Positions 54,071 through 63,978 of a stretch of 64,000 nucleotides of DNA are shown here, piece by piece. The translations under genes and the position numbers were made by a program. Source of the stretch: Methanococcus aeolicus Nankai-3 (GTDB lineage: Archaea > AGJL01 > Methanococci > Methanococcales > Methanococcaceae); NCBI RefSeq assembly GCF_000017185.1, contig NC_009635.1, positions 1,505,501 to 1,569,500 of the forward strand, read 5' to 3'. The notes below the pieces were generated by a model. That model was not told the DNA's origin. It saw only the letters and a list, made by a program, of their open reading frames with translations, and made no database searches. Within the stretch, counting starts at the first letter, position 1. Every line of letters begins with the position of its first letter.

Positions 54071-54751
54071 ATGATGAGAATACTTGATTTAGATTTAGAT
54101 TTCTTTTTAAATAAAATAGTGTTTTGGAAGAAAAACAATAAACGACTAAATGAAAAAGATTATATCCCTTGGAAAAAGGACAAATTAATTAATTTTTTAG
54201 AAAATCAATGCAATTTATCAAAAGATAACAAAATAGATGGTAGAATAGTTAAAAAACATCATGAAGCATTTTATTTTTGGAATGAATTGATAAATAACAA
54301 CAAATTAAAAACTCCTTTTGAAGTAGTTCATGTAGATGCCCACGCCGATTTAGGAATGGGGGACAATTCTTATGATTATATTGTTGGGGAGCTCCTAAAA
54401 ATACCGCCACAAAAAAGAAATAATCCGCAATATATAGATAAATACATGAATGAAGGAAATTATATGGCTTTTGCAATAGCTAACCGTTGGATAAGTAAAT
54501 TAACATATATTACCCACCCGTCGGGTGGAAATGATATTTTAAAAGAATATTTAATAGATAATGAAATAACAAATAATATTAAATTAAATAATGATGAGCC
54601 AGTTGTGGAATTTGAAAAAATTCAGGGCAAAGATTATATTGACAATGGTAAATATTTTGATTATATCGTATTATCTATTTCACCAAGATATACGCCAAAA
54701 AGTGCAGATAAATTAATCCCAGTATTTAAAGAATATATAAATGAGATTTAA
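54071..54751 (+). CDS. UPF0489-family protein (arginase-like metal site)
   Basis: About 226 residues. It starts RILDLDLDFFLN and has FEVVHVDAHADLGMGD, both metal-ligand segments like those in the arginase/deacetylase fold, then SISPRYTPKSADKL near the end. This matches the UPF0489 family of unknown function. The start is uncertain between ATG 54071, ATG 54074 and an upstream TTG at 54017 that overlaps a GGAGCTCC. The next gene follows by 9 bases. Confidence 0.7.
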   Translation: MMRILDLDLDFFLNKIVFWKKNNKRLNEKDYIPWKKDKLINFLENQCNLSKDNKIDGRIVKKHHEAFYFWNELINNNKLKTPFEVVHVDAHADLGMGDNSYDYIVGELLKIPPQKRNNPQYIDKYMNEGNYMAFAIANRWISKLTYITHPSGGNDILKEYLIDNEITNNIKLNNDEPVVEFEKIQGKDYIDNGKYFDYIVLSISPRYTPKSADKLIPVFKEYINEI

Positions 54752-54760
54752 GGTGATTAA

Positions 54761-55378
54761 ATGCCATTAAACATAAATCCATCAAAAATAGTTTGCGTGG
54801 GATTAAATTATGTTGACCACGCCAAAGAGTTAAACATGGAGCTCCCAAAAGAACCAATAATTTTTTTAAAACCGACCTCTTCAATAATTTATAATGATGA
54901 TAAAATAATAATACCTCCTCAATCAAATCGAGTAGATTATGAAGTAGAATTGGCAATTGTTATTGGAAAAAAATGCAAAAATATAAAAAAGAAAGATGCT
55001 CTAAATTACATAAAAGGATATACTATATTAAATGATATAACTGCGAGAGATTTGCAGGAAAAAGACGGGCAATGGACAAGGGCAAAATCATTTGATACAT
55101 TTTGTCCAATTGGACCAAAAATAGTTAAGGAAGGTATTGACCCAAATAATTTAAATATTCAATTAAAAGTAAATGGGGAACTAAAACAGAAATCCAACAC
55201 ACATAATATGATATTTTCAATTGAGGAAATTGTAGAATTTGTTTCTTCAATTATGGCATTATATCCTGACGATATAATTTCAACAGGGACTCCTCCAAAT
55301 GTTGGGAAATTAAATAAAGGAGATGTTGTTGAGGCAGAAATTGAAGGAATTGGCACTTTAAGAAATGTTGTTGAATAA
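54761..55378 (+). CDS. Fumarylacetoacetate hydrolase-family protein
   Basis: 205 residues, the short FAH form. It has CVGLNYVDHAKEL, DYEVELAIVIGKKCKN (Glu metal ligands), TARDLQEKDGQWTRAKSFDTFCPIGP and STGTPPNVG. Homologues hydrolyse or decarboxylate 2-oxo acids such as acylpyruvates or oxaloacetate. Its real substrate is unknown. GGTGA precedes the ATG. The stop abuts the repeat element that follows. Confidence 0.85.
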   Translation: MPLNINPSKIVCVGLNYVDHAKELNMELPKEPIIFLKPTSSIIYNDDKIIIPPQSNRVDYEVELAIVIGKKCKNIKKKDALNYIKGYTILNDITARDLQEKDGQWTRAKSFDTFCPIGPKIVKEGIDPNNLNIQLKVNGELKQKSNTHNMIFSIEEIVEFVSSIMALYPDDIISTGTPPNVGKLNKGDVVEAEIEGIGTLRNVVE

Positions 55379-55614
55379 TAGTTAAATCTTCAATAACTGT
55401 CCTTTATTTGTTCTAAATAATCAACTAATTTATTTATTGGTAATGAAGATATTAGCTTTAATAAGATCTCTAAATTTTGCTCTGAAAAATTTATACGACA
55501 TTAAAAATTCCTCCGGAATTTTGGGTCGTAAAAACTCCTTCGGAGTTTTGAGATCGTAAAAATCGCTTTGCGATTTTGAGATAGTTTAATGAAAAAGACC
55601 GAAGATTAACTATA
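55377..55614. repeat. MITE-like TATAGT element, long copy with three stem-triloop modules
   Basis: 238 bases, from ATAGTTAAATCTTCAATAAC to GACCGAAGATTAACTATA. Inside, in series, are AAAATTCC-TCC-GGAATTTT, AAAACTCC-TTC-GGAGTTTT and AAAATCGC-TTT-GCGATTTT. It is oriented opposite to the 16947 and 21340 copies in its core (the AGCTAAAATC core appears reversed). It fills the gap between the FAH gene and the channel gene. Confidence 0.82.
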
Positions 55615-55649
55615 ATATTTTTTACATTTTATTTATATATGGCGATATT

Positions 55650-56342
55650 ATGAACAGGGAGCTCCATAAAAAAATATATTCTCCAAGAATATATAGAAAA
55701 ATTGAATTTATAGTATTATTATGCACTTTGGAAATTATTATTTCTTTTGTAATATCCACATATAATCCTCCGTATGAAGCATTATTATTTAAATTAGATT
55801 TTTTTTCCATCTCATTTTTAACTTTTGAGTTTATATATAGGTTTGTTGGGTCAAAAAATAAAACAAAGTTTTTTAAAGATAAATATAATCTTATAGATGC
55901 TTTTGTTATTGTGGCTTTTATAATGTATTTATTGGAGGCAACTTTAACCCATGTAATTGTCAGTCTTAGAATAATTAATGCCGTTAGGGTATTAATGGTA
56001 TTGAGGGCAATAAAATTTAAGGAGCTCCGGCTTAGCAATGAAACCATTAATTTCATTACAATATTTACATTTAGTTTTATACTATCCTGCTTTATCTGGT
56101 TGGTAGAACATGAAGTAAATCCAGGCATAAATAATTTTGGGGATGCCTTTTATTTTACGGTGGTATCTTTAACTACAATAGGATACGGGGATATAACACC
56201 TATGACATCAGAGGGAAAGCTTATAATAGTTTTAGCTGTGCTTTATGTAATATCCGGATTGGTCTCTAAGGCAAAAGGGTTTTTGCATGAGGAACATCGG
56301 CTATATTATGAAAATAAAAAGATAAAAAAGAAAATCAGCTAA
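55650..56342 (+). CDS. Voltage-gated potassium channel (six-helix)
   Basis: 230 residues. Helices S1-S4 lie in the first ~130, with spaced Arg/Lys in the S4 segment (LRIINAVRVLMVLRAIKF). S5, a pore helix and the selectivity filter TTIGYGD (near 180), then S6 follow. A short Lys-rich tail ends it. It is a compact Kv-type archaeal channel. GGCGA precedes the ATG. Two GGAGCTCC sites lie inside, both read as Glu-Leu. Confidence 0.9.
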   Translation: MNRELHKKIYSPRIYRKIEFIVLLCTLEIIISFVISTYNPPYEALLFKLDFFSISFLTFEFIYRFVGSKNKTKFFKDKYNLIDAFVIVAFIMYLLEATLTHVIVSLRIINAVRVLMVLRAIKFKELRLSNETINFITIFTFSFILSCFIWLVEHEVNPGINNFGDAFYFTVVSLTTIGYGDITPMTSEGKLIIVLAVLYVISGLVSKAKGFLHEEHRLYYENKKIKKKIS

Positions 56343-56370
56343 TAAAAATTAATTAAAAGTGGCATACAAT

Positions 56371-56395
56371 ATGAAAACGACCGAAGATTAGCTGT
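56371..56395. repeat. Right-end fragment of the TATAGT family
   Basis: ATGAAAACGACCGAAGATTAGCTGTA matches the right end of the copies at 44073 and 55377 (GAAAACGACCGAAGATTGACTATA). No left end is present. Confidence 0.6.
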
Positions 56396-56481
56396 AAAAA
56401 TTATTATCAAAAGTATAAAATTATTAAAATAAATATAAAATAAAATATTAAAAAATTAAAAAAAATAATAAATTAATTTAA

Positions 56482-57066
56482 TTATTTACCTAATTTTTTG
56501 TTAGCTCTAATTCCAGGTCTTACTTTTTCAGCACCTTTTCCTTTATTCATTAATCCTCTTCCTTTTTTACCTGCGGAAGTTAAACCTCTGAATACTCTGT
56601 TGGTGTGTTTTCCAGTGCATAAATTTTTGTAAGATGAATCGTTTTTAATTGATGGATGATTAACATCTATTAATATAACTTCATACCATTTTCTTTTTCC
56701 ATCTTCTCCTACTGAGTAAGAGTTTAATACCTCTAAGTTAGGGTATCTTTTTGCAGCTCTTTCTTCTGCTATTCTTTGGATTGATTTGGACATTGTAATT
56801 TTGTTCATTGCCATTGTAGCAGGTTTTTTAGAGTGTTTTGGTCTAGGCTTTCTTAATCCTCCTCTTCTAACTGCTACTCTAGCTACAATTACTCCTTGTT
56901 TAGCTTTGTATCCTAAACTTCTTGCTCTGTCGATTCTTGTTGGTTTTTCAACTCTTACAACAGTAGGTTCTTTTCTCCAATCTTGCATTCTTGCCCATTG
57001 TAATCCTTTTACATAGGATTCGCTAGGTTTTTTCCAAGCTTCTTTAACATGTTTGTACATACTCAT
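56482..57066 (-). CDS. rpl15e: 50S ribosomal protein L15e
   Basis: 194 residues, highly basic, with [19 protein letters not shown] at the start and [13 protein letters not shown] and [20 protein letters not shown] inside, as in archaeal L15e. It binds 23S rRNA in the large subunit. GGAGA lies four bases before the ATG. A GC-rich structured patch sits 84 bases upstream in its leader or promoter region. Confidence 0.97.
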   Translation of the reverse strand: MSMYKHVKEAWKKPSESYVKGLQWARMQDWRKEPTVVRVEKPTRIDRARSLGYKAKQGVIVARVAVRRGGLRKPRPKHSKKPATMAMNKITMSKSIQRIAEERAAKRYPNLEVLNSYSVGEDGKRKWYEVILIDVNHPSIKNDSSYKNLCTGKHTNRVFRGLTSAGKKGRGLMNKGKGAEKVRPGIRANKKLGK

Positions 57067-57149
57067 TTTATCTCCTTTTCATTTGTGTTTTACTTTATTG
57101 TTGCATATAATATAATTGGTTGTTGGAAGTTATTGTAATTGTTGTTTAT

Positions 57150-57200
57150 GGGTTCAGCTCTTGCCACATGCCCGACGGGATTTGACTCCCGTTATTGTCT
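57150..57200. ncRNA. GC-rich stem-forming island, possible small RNA or L15e leader element
   Basis: The segment beginning GGGTTCAGCTCTTGCCACAT is much richer in G+C than its surroundings. It contains a perfect 6-bp stem ACGGGA-TTTGAC-TCCCGT at 57175-57192. On the minus strand the stem looks like a tRNA T-arm lacking one loop base, but no other tRNA part is present. It could be an RNA gene or a control element of rpl15e. Confidence 0.35.
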
Positions 57201-57292
57201 GTTGTTTTTATTTCTATCCTATATGTAATAATATGCCCATTATCTTGTATGGTATTTAGTATATTAATTTAACGGTTTATAGTTTATGTATG

Positions 57293-57332
57293 TTTTGAAA
57301 TAGTTTGAAGATTGAGTATAAAGATTGACTAT
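57293..57332. repeat. Two tandem right ends of the TATAGT family
   Basis: GTTTGAAGATTGAGTATA is followed directly by AAGATTGACTATAAT. Both resemble the CGAAGATTGACTATA terminus of full copies. This looks like one insertion next to, or a partial duplication of, another. Confidence 0.6.
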
Positions 57333-57499
57333 AATTCAGGGAGCTCCGAGCATACTATAATTATATAAACCAGTAGTATAAAACTAATAATATTATAAAA
57401 TTATATATTAAAATTATTATGTTATTTTGGCATTATTTTTAGGATATAATTTTTTCTATTAAAAAAATTTATAGATATATTTATTTGGATGGTGAAAAT

Positions 57500-57919
57500 A
57501 TGAATAGTGATTATTATGATTATGACGCACTTTTAAAAAGGGCTGTTAGTCAGCTTCCAGAAGAAGTGTTTAAAGATGTTAGGTTTGAAGTTCCTCATGC
57601 AGATAGCTTCGTAGAAGGAAATAGAACTATGGTAAAGAACTTTGTAGATATTTCTAAGGTTATACGAAGAGAACCGCAATTTTTTGCAAAATATGTATTG
57701 AAGGAGCTCGGAACTGCGGGAGATGTTGAAGGTCCAAGATTGATATTACAGGGTAAATTTGGAAATTACATTATCAATTCAAAAATTAAGAAATTTGTAG
57801 ATGAATATGTATTATGTCCAGAATGTGGAAAACCAGATACTAAAATAATTAAAGAAGGAAGAATTCACTTCCTTAAATGTATGGCTTGTGGTGCAATGAA
57901 GCCTATTAAATTAATTTAA
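57500..57919 (+). CDS. Translation initiation factor aIF2 beta subunit
   Basis: 139 residues with the eIF2B/eIF5 core (RFEVPHADSFVEGNRTMVKNF, KYVLKELGTAG) and the C-terminal C4 zinc ribbon CPECGK...CMACG. It is part of the ternary complex that brings initiator tRNA to the ribosome. ATG 57500 is four bases after GGTGA; TTG 57485 is rejected. Confidence 0.95.
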   Translation: MNSDYYDYDALLKRAVSQLPEEVFKDVRFEVPHADSFVEGNRTMVKNFVDISKVIRREPQFFAKYVLKELGTAGDVEGPRLILQGKFGNYIINSKIKKFVDEYVLCPECGKPDTKIIKEGRIHFLKCMACGAMKPIKLI

Positions 57920-58082
57920 TATTATAGTATTATATTACTATTTTTTTATTTTTTTAGTTTCATGAATTGTTAATTGTAATACTAAATTTGGCGTTCTAAA
58001 CAACTATAAATACCCATATTAGAACAAACTATTTTTATCAAATTTATTAAAAGTATAAAATTATTAAAATAAATGTGAGATT

Positions 58083-59222
58083 ATGAAAGGATTTTGTTAT
58101 CGGTGCGGTTATGAGGGGGAATTATTAGATGGATTATGCAATAAATGTTATTCCCAGCTTAATCCCTTATTTAACATAACCGATGAAGTTAGAATAGAAG
58201 CATGTCATATGTGTGGTTCATATAAACGAAAAAATTGGCAAGACCCACAAGAAAAAGAATTAGATGACATATTAACAGAAATGGCATATTATGCCGTAAA
58301 AGATAATATTAAAGTAAATAATAAAAATATAGATATGGAGATAATACCATTAGAGCCACAACAATTACCAGGGGGTAAAAAGTCAAGAGTGGTAGTCCCT
58401 ACAAAAATAATTGCCGAAGGTAAATTATTGGATGAAAAAGAAAACAGAATAGAAGAAAAGGAAATTGTAGTTCATATTTTAATGGTGCAATGTCCAAGAT
58501 GTTCGCGATATATGTCCAATTATTATGAGGCAATACTTCAAGTTAGGGCAATGAACAGGTATTTAACAGAGGAAGAGCGGGAAGAATTGGACAATTTTAT
58601 AAGAGATGAAGTAGATAAAAGAATGAAAAAAGATAGAATGGCATTTATATCTAAATTTATACCTCAAAAAGAAGGATTGGATTATCAAATTGGTTCTATG
58701 GGCGGGGCTCGGTATCTTGCATCAATTGTGAAATCAAAATATGGCGGTAAAACATATGAAACTGCTAAATTAGTTGGTGTTGAAAAAGACACCGGAAAAG
58801 ACATGTATAGAATAACAGTTGTTGTTAGGATACCCGAATATACTGTTGGAGATATTATTAAATATAATAAAGGTAGTAAAACAGGCAGTAAAATAAATAA
58901 TAACAATGATATAATATGTAAAGTAGTTTCAATGAATGAAAATAAACTATATTTAGAATCACTACTTAGAAGAGATAAAATATCATTGGTATGGAGTGAT
59001 GCCGAAAAAAATACTTCGTTATTAAAAGAAGGAAAAGAATGCCAAACTGCAACAGTAATTTCTGTATCTCCCACTACAATAATGGCAATGGATAATGAAA
59101 ATTATGAAATATATGAATATGACAATATTTTTAATAATAAAAATAATATAAATGAAGGCGACATATTAAAAATATTTAAAGATGAAAATATAAATCATAT
59201 AGTAAATAAAATAGATAAATAA
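58083..59222 (+). CDS. NMD3-family ribosome-associated protein
   Basis: 379 residues. N-terminal zinc motifs (CYRCGY...[38 protein letters not shown]) are those of NMD3, the large-subunit export adaptor of eukaryotes. Its archaeal form is presumed to act in late 50S maturation or quality control. The C-terminal ~120 residues are an OB/SH3-like region rich in Asn and Lys. It lies 163 bases after aIF2-beta, a translation-linked neighbourhood. Confidence 0.85.
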   Translation: MKGFCYRCGYEGELLDGLCNKCYSQLNPLFNITDEVRIEACHMCGSYKRKNWQDPQEKELDDILTEMAYYAVKDNIKVNNKNIDMEIIPLEPQQLPGGKKSRVVVPTKIIAEGKLLDEKENRIEEKEIVVHILMVQCPRCSRYMSNYYEAILQVRAMNRYLTEEEREELDNFIRDEVDKRMKKDRMAFISKFIPQKEGLDYQIGSMGGARYLASIVKSKYGGKTYETAKLVGVEKDTGKDMYRITVVVRIPEYTVGDIIKYNKGSKTGSKINNNNDIICKVVSMNENKLYLESLLRRDKISLVWSDAEKNTSLLKEGKECQTATVISVSPTTIMAMDNENYEIYEYDNIFNNKNNINEGDILKIFKDENINHIVNKIDK

Positions 59223-59284
59223 ATTAAATAAACTTAAAATTATATTAAATTGATATTAATTAATATGTATATATTGGTGAAAAT

Positions 59285-60103
59285 ATGGATAATATATCAA
59301 TTGATGAATTAAAAACCATTTCTAAAAAAATAAGATATAATATCGTAAAAATGATAGGTTTGGCAAATTCTGGACACCCTGGTGGTTCATTGTCGGCCAC
59401 AGATATTGTAGTTTCTTTATATTATGGTATTATGAATATTGACCCAAAAAATCCAAATAAAAAAGATAGGGATAGATTTGTATTGAGTAAAGGGCATGCT
59501 TCTCCTGTCATATATTCGGTTCTTGCAGAATTAGGATTTTTTGATAAAGAAGAATTATGGAGATTTAGACAAACTGGAGGATTATTACAAGGACATCCAA
59601 ATATAAAAATTCCTGGAATTGAGGCAAACACTGGTTCATTAGGTCATGGGATATCTGTTGCAGTGGGAATGGCATTGGGTTGTAAATTAGATAAGTTAGA
59701 TAATATGGTTTATACTCTTTTAGGAGATGGAGAATGTCAAGAAGGTCAAGTGTGGGAAGCTGCAATGGCTGCAAGTCATTATAAATTAGATAATTTGATA
59801 GGTTTTGTAGATAGAAACAGACTTCAAATTGATGGGTCTACAAAAGATGTAATGTGCTTAGGGGACATTTCTGAAAAATTCAAAGCATTTGGCTGGGATG
59901 TTTATGAAATTGACGGGCATGATTACAATCAAATAATAAATACAATCAACACTGCAAAATCCCAAAAAAACGGAGCTCCCAAAATGATAATAGCTAACAC
60001 TATTAAAGGTAAAGGCGTTTCATTCATGGAAGATAATGTGGCATTCCACGGAAAAGCCCCAAATAAAGAGGAGTTAAAACAGGCATTGGAGGAGCTCTCC
60101 TAA
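59285..60103 (+). CDS. Transketolase, N-terminal (TPP-binding) half
   Basis: 272 residues. It has [32 protein letters not shown] and the TPP motif [25 protein letters not shown]. It is the split archaeal transketolase whose other half is at 60983-61927. GGTGA precedes the ATG. The stop codon overlaps the start of a mobile repeat. Confidence 0.93.
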   Translation: MDNISIDELKTISKKIRYNIVKMIGLANSGHPGGSLSATDIVVSLYYGIMNIDPKNPNKKDRDRFVLSKGHASPVIYSVLAELGFFDKEELWRFRQTGGLLQGHPNIKIPGIEANTGSLGHGISVAVGMALGCKLDKLDNMVYTLLGDGECQEGQVWEAAMAASHYKLDNLIGFVDRNRLQIDGSTKDVMCLGDISEKFKAFGWDVYEIDGHDYNQIINTINTAKSQKNGAPKMIIANTIKGKGVSFMEDNVAFHGKAPNKEELKQALEELS

Positions 60104-60234
60104 TAGTTAATCTTCGGACAATTTCACTAAATCATCTCTATAATTAAGCTAAAATATATATTGAATTACTAAAACCAAAGAAACTAGTTTAATATATGGC
60201 GCAAATAAGGACAGTAATTGAAGATTAACTATAA
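60102..60234. repeat. MITE-like TATAGT element inside the transketolase cluster
   Basis: 133 bases, from the TAGTTAATCTTCGGAC end to GGACAGTAATTGAAGATTAACTATA. The right end combines the GGACAGT.ATTGAA and GAAGATTAACTATA termini. The core AGCTAAAAT motif is kept. It separates the transketolase N-half from rpe. Confidence 0.78.
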
Positions 60235-60318
60235 TATGGTTATATATTTTTTATACTCATAATTTTATATTGTTATCTAATTTTATAATAATCTAATATC
60301 ATATTATTGGTGGTTATT

Positions 60319-60978
60319 TTGGTAAAAGTTGGGGCATCAATTCTTTCAGCTGACTATGGTCATTTAAAGGAAGAAATTAAAAAAGTTGAAGAAGCAGGGG
60401 TAGATTTTATCCATATTGACATGATGGATGGACATTTTGTTCCTAACTTAAGTATGGGAATAGGTATTTCAAAATATGTTAGTGAAATTACAAATTTACC
60501 TATTGATGTGCATCTAATGGTGGAACACCCTGAAAAATTCTCATTGGCATTGGCAGAAGAGGCAGACATGATTTCTTTCCATATTGAAGCATGTAAATTT
60601 CCATTTAGGATGGTAAGATTATTAAAAGAAAGTGGCGTTAAACCTATTATAGCACTAAATCCATCTACTCCAATAGATACTGTTGAGTATATATTGGATT
60701 ATGTGCATGGAATTCTTGTTATGACTGTCGAACCGGGATTCTCAGGTCAGTCATTTATGAATCCAATGTTAAAAAAGATAGATAAATTAAAAACTACAAT
60801 ACTTGCAGAAGGATACGATACTGAAATTTATGTAGATGGAGGAATAAATGCAAAAACCGCCCCAAAAGCTGTTGAAGCTGGTGCAGACTGCCTTATTGCA
60901 GCATCTGCCATATATAATCAAGAAGATGTTGGTGGAGCAGTGAAATTATTAAAAGAATCGGCAAAATTCAAAAGGTGA
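60319..60978 (+). CDS. rpe: Ribulose-phosphate 3-epimerase
   Basis: 219 residues. VGASILSADYG, the metal His/Asp in IHIDMMDGHFVPN, DVHLMVEHP, MTVEPGFSGQSF and IYVDGGI are all present. TTG 60319 is the likely start: GGTGG lies just upstream and the protein then begins like other epimerases. It joins ribulose-5-P and xylulose-5-P. The transketolase C-half begins 4 bases after its stop. Confidence 0.93.
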   Translation: MVKVGASILSADYGHLKEEIKKVEEAGVDFIHIDMMDGHFVPNLSMGIGISKYVSEITNLPIDVHLMVEHPEKFSLALAEEADMISFHIEACKFPFRMVRLLKESGVKPIIALNPSTPIDTVEYILDYVHGILVMTVEPGFSGQSFMNPMLKKIDKLKTTILAEGYDTEIYVDGGINAKTAPKAVEAGADCLIAASAIYNQEDVGGAVKLLKESAKFKR

Positions 60979-60982
60979 AATA

Positions 60983-61927
60983 ATGGATTACAAAATAGGA
61001 GATAAAAAAGCTATGAGAAATGCCTACGGAGAAACCCTTGTTGAGTTGGGTAAAGAATATCCAAATTTAGTTGTTCTTGATTCGGATTTATCGGGTTCCA
61101 CGAAAACGGCAATGTTTGCAAAACAATATCCTGATAGATTTTTTAATGCAGGAATAGCAGAGCAAAATATGATTGGTATGGCATCAGGACTTTCATTAAC
61201 TGGAAAAATAGTATTTGCTTCCTCATTTGCAATGTTTGCCAGTGGAAGGCCATGGGAACAAATTAGAAATTCGGTGGCATATGCAAATTTAAATGTAAAA
61301 ATTGCAGCTACACATAGTGGTATAACTGTTGGGGAGGACGGGGCAACCCATCAAATGACCGAAGATATTGCCATAATGAGAGCAATTCCAAACATGATTG
61401 TAATCGCACCCTCAGACTATTATGAAGCAAAAAGTGTCATAAGATGGAGTGCAACCTATGACGGTCCAGTATATATTAGGATGCCAAGGGGAGATACTGA
61501 AACAATATTCAAAGATGAAGAAGATGCTAAATTTGCATTTGGAAAAGCAAAAATCATAAAAGACGGAAAAGATTTAACAATAATAGCAACGGGGGAAATA
61601 ATTCCAGAGGCAATTAAAGCATCAGAAATATTAAAAGAAAAAGGTATAGATGCAGAAGTAATAATAATGGCAACCATAAAACCAATTGACGAACAGGCAG
61701 TAATTAATTCCAATGATTTTGTAGTTTCTGTTGAAGACCACAATATAATTGGAGGGCTTGGCGGTGCAATATCTGAAGTAATAGCAAGTAATGGACTTAA
61801 CAAAAAACTTTTAAGAATTGGAATTAATGATGAGTTCGGTGAATCTGGTAAAGCTAATGAGCTTTTAAAATACTATAAACTTGATAGTGAAAGTATTGCA
61901 AAAAAAATAATTGAAGAATTTAAATAA
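60983..61927 (+). CDS. Transketolase, C-terminal half
   Basis: 314 residues. VLDSDLSGSTKTAMFAKQYP, the catalytic Glu in NAGIAEQNMIGMASGL, and HSGITVGEDGATHQ are conserved, followed by the transketolase C domain. With the N-half and rpe it forms a non-oxidative pentose phosphate set that supplies ribose and erythrose units. GGTGA overlaps the end of rpe. Confidence 0.93.
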   Translation: MDYKIGDKKAMRNAYGETLVELGKEYPNLVVLDSDLSGSTKTAMFAKQYPDRFFNAGIAEQNMIGMASGLSLTGKIVFASSFAMFASGRPWEQIRNSVAYANLNVKIAATHSGITVGEDGATHQMTEDIAIMRAIPNMIVIAPSDYYEAKSVIRWSATYDGPVYIRMPRGDTETIFKDEEDAKFAFGKAKIIKDGKDLTIIATGEIIPEAIKASEILKEKGIDAEVIIMATIKPIDEQAVINSNDFVVSVEDHNIIGGLGGAISEVIASNGLNKKLLRIGINDEFGESGKANELLKYYKLDSESIAKKIIEEFK

Positions 61928-62029
61928 AAACTATTAGTTTTTATGGCCAATATCAAATAATTTTTTTATTTATCATTACTTATTATTATTATTATTTATT
62001 ACTATTTTATCCTTATCTTTGGAGATATT

Positions 62030-62809
62030 ATGAAAAAAATGGGAGCTCTTGAAATATTGGTAATATTGTCAGTATTGATAACTGGCGGTGTTTTAGGATA
62101 TAAATTAATGACACAAAATGAAAATACTGGGTATGAATTTGACGGAGACCAAATGTATAAATGTGCATGGGTTTCTGAAAAAATAATAAATAAAAATTTT
62201 CCGTTATATGCTGAGGTAAAAGGAAAATGGACTTCATCGGGAAAAGATTTTGATGGGATTGTTTTAATTACAAAAGCAAGAGGCGGAACTTTATATGGCA
62301 TATATAATAATAAGTTAATAAAATTGGGCGGGGAAATGGCACATGTGGAAGACATAGCCTGTAAAAAAATAATATTAAAACCCGTTGGAAATACAATAAT
62401 TAAATATGATATAAACCCAATTGAATGTAAATCGTTTAAAGGGCTTAATGAGAATATAGAACATTCAAAAGGTCAATATATTAATTCAAATATCACAATA
62501 CTTAAAACATATATTGACGGTTCTATTGGTATTGACTGCAACACATTTAAACCATCGGAACAACAGAAATTAAAAAATAATATTAATCTTGATTTGAATT
62601 CTAATGCCTTAAAGATTGTTTTTATAGATGAAGGCATAAATTTAATTGGAAAAATAGATATAAACGACTTAAATAGTTATGGAGAATATATTAATTCAAC
62701 AAATATGGTAACTTCAAAACTAACAGTATATTTAATAGTAAATGAAACAGATGTAAAATTATCAAAAGATATCATTGAGAAATACGACCCAACCATTACA
62801 AAATTGTAA
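62030..62809 (+). CDS. Membrane-anchored extracytoplasmic hypothetical protein
   Basis: 259 residues. One N-terminal helix (about residues 5-27, LEILVILSVLITGGVLGYKL) anchors a hydrophilic beta-rich domain with many N-glycosylation sequons and few Cys. No family is recognised. GGAGATATT precedes the ATG. It lies 62 bases before the polymerase-like gene in the same direction and may belong with it. Confidence 0.6.
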   Translation: MKKMGALEILVILSVLITGGVLGYKLMTQNENTGYEFDGDQMYKCAWVSEKIINKNFPLYAEVKGKWTSSGKDFDGIVLITKARGGTLYGIYNNKLIKLGGEMAHVEDIACKKIILKPVGNTIIKYDINPIECKSFKGLNENIEHSKGQYINSNITILKTYIDGSIGIDCNTFKPSEQQKLKNNINLDLNSNALKIVFIDEGINLIGKIDINDLNSYGEYINSTNMVTSKLTVYLIVNETDVKLSKDIIEKYDPTITKL

Positions 62810-62871
62810 ATCTTATACCTTATATAATGTGTAATATATAATATATTAATTAATATAGAGATGGTTATATA

Positions 62872-63978
62872 ATGGAGCTCCCTACTATAAACACAATAAA
62901 AGAAAAAATAAAAATACATCATTTATTTTTAATGGTGGGTTGCATATATATTTCACTATCTAGCGTTTCCTATTATTCTGGATTTTTAGCTTTTTTTAGC
63001 TTAATTTTCTTTTATTTATCCTATATTGTAGGGGAAAAATTATATTATAATTTAAAATTAGATAATTTAATTGATAATGCAAATATAACAGGCAAATATA
63101 AAATAAATTATTCAAAACATTACAAATTTGGATTAATATTATTATTTATAGGAATATTGTTTATATTTTTTAATTTATTGTGGGTAAGGGGTGTGCCATT
63201 ATTTGACCCAGATTCAAGAAGATTTTTAAATGTGCCATTTACAGCATTATCTCGGTTATTATTAATTGGCTGGGCAATAACTGTTGCATCTAATTTAAAT
63301 TTAAATAGGTTAAAAATATTAATTTATTCGTTGGTTTTTTCATCGTTAATTATGCTGTTGGGATATAGGACAAATGGTATGATATTGTTATTGTCCATAT
63401 TGTTTGTGGCATATTATTCAAATAGAATAAAAACAAAAGAATTAATATATTCCTCAGGAGGATTGTTTTTAATATTAATTGCAATGTCATTACAGAGACT
63501 TTATACAATGGGCATTGGCGGAATTCCGTTAATTTCAAGAATTGACTTAACTATGAGTGTTTTTGACATTATTGTTAAAGATTTTAATGGGGCATTTCTT
63601 GGATTATTGCATTATAGTGCCATATTTTCGTATTTTGGAATGGCATCAGGTGCAAGAAACATTATTGCAAATAATATAGGCGTTACTTCTGTTTCAATAA
63701 CTCCCACCATATTTGGAGCTGTAATTGGAGATTATGGAATACTTGGGATTATTCCATATTTTGGGATATTGGGTATATTTTTAGGACTATTTTATAAAAT
63801 AGCTGAAAAATTAAAAGGGGTTTATTTGGGTGTTTTTGCTATTGTAGTATCATATTTGATAGTATCAATTGAAACAGGTTTGTTGGATTTTGATGTGCTT
63901 CTATATTATTTATTTGGGTTTATTTTATGTATTTATGCTTCTATTAAATATATATTAATTGACAAATTTAAAAAATAA
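62872..63978 (+). CDS. Multi-pass membrane protein, oligosaccharide repeat-unit polymerase-like
   Basis: 368 residues with about ten hydrophobic helices. A central external loop carries RGVPLFDPDSRRFLNVP, and a later GYRTNG motif fits Wzy-type oligosaccharide repeat-unit polymerases. It would join glycan units at the outer membrane face. No glycosyltransferases are in the window, so the assignment is tentative. The start codon ATGGAGCTCC overlaps a GGAGCTCC palindrome (62874-62881). The last 22 bases of the window hold nothing else. Confidence 0.65.
   Translation: MELPTINTIKEKIKIHHLFLMVGCIYISLSSVSYYSGFLAFFSLIFFYLSYIVGEKLYYNLKLDNLIDNANITGKYKINYSKHYKFGLILLFIGILFIFFNLLWVRGVPLFDPDSRRFLNVPFTALSRLLLIGWAITVASNLNLNRLKILIYSLVFSSLIMLLGYRTNGMILLLSILFVAYYSNRIKTKELIYSSGGLFLILIAMSLQRLYTMGIGGIPLISRIDLTMSVFDIIVKDFNGAFLGLLHYSAIFSYFGMASGARNIIANNIGVTSVSITPTIFGAVIGDYGILGIIPYFGILGIFLGLFYKIAEKLKGVYLGVFAIVVSYLIVSIETGLLDFDVLLYYLFGFILCIYASIKYILIDKFKK

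Larger units (their letters stand above)
57067..57499. other. 433-base divergent intergenic region between rpl15e and aIF2-beta
   Basis: It holds the GC-rich stem-forming patch at 57150-57200, two tandem right ends of the TATAGT family at 57293-57332, and one GGAGCTCC at 57340-57347. TA-rich DNA near 57360-57480 should contain the aIF2-beta promoter. No gene is seen. Confidence 0.5.
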
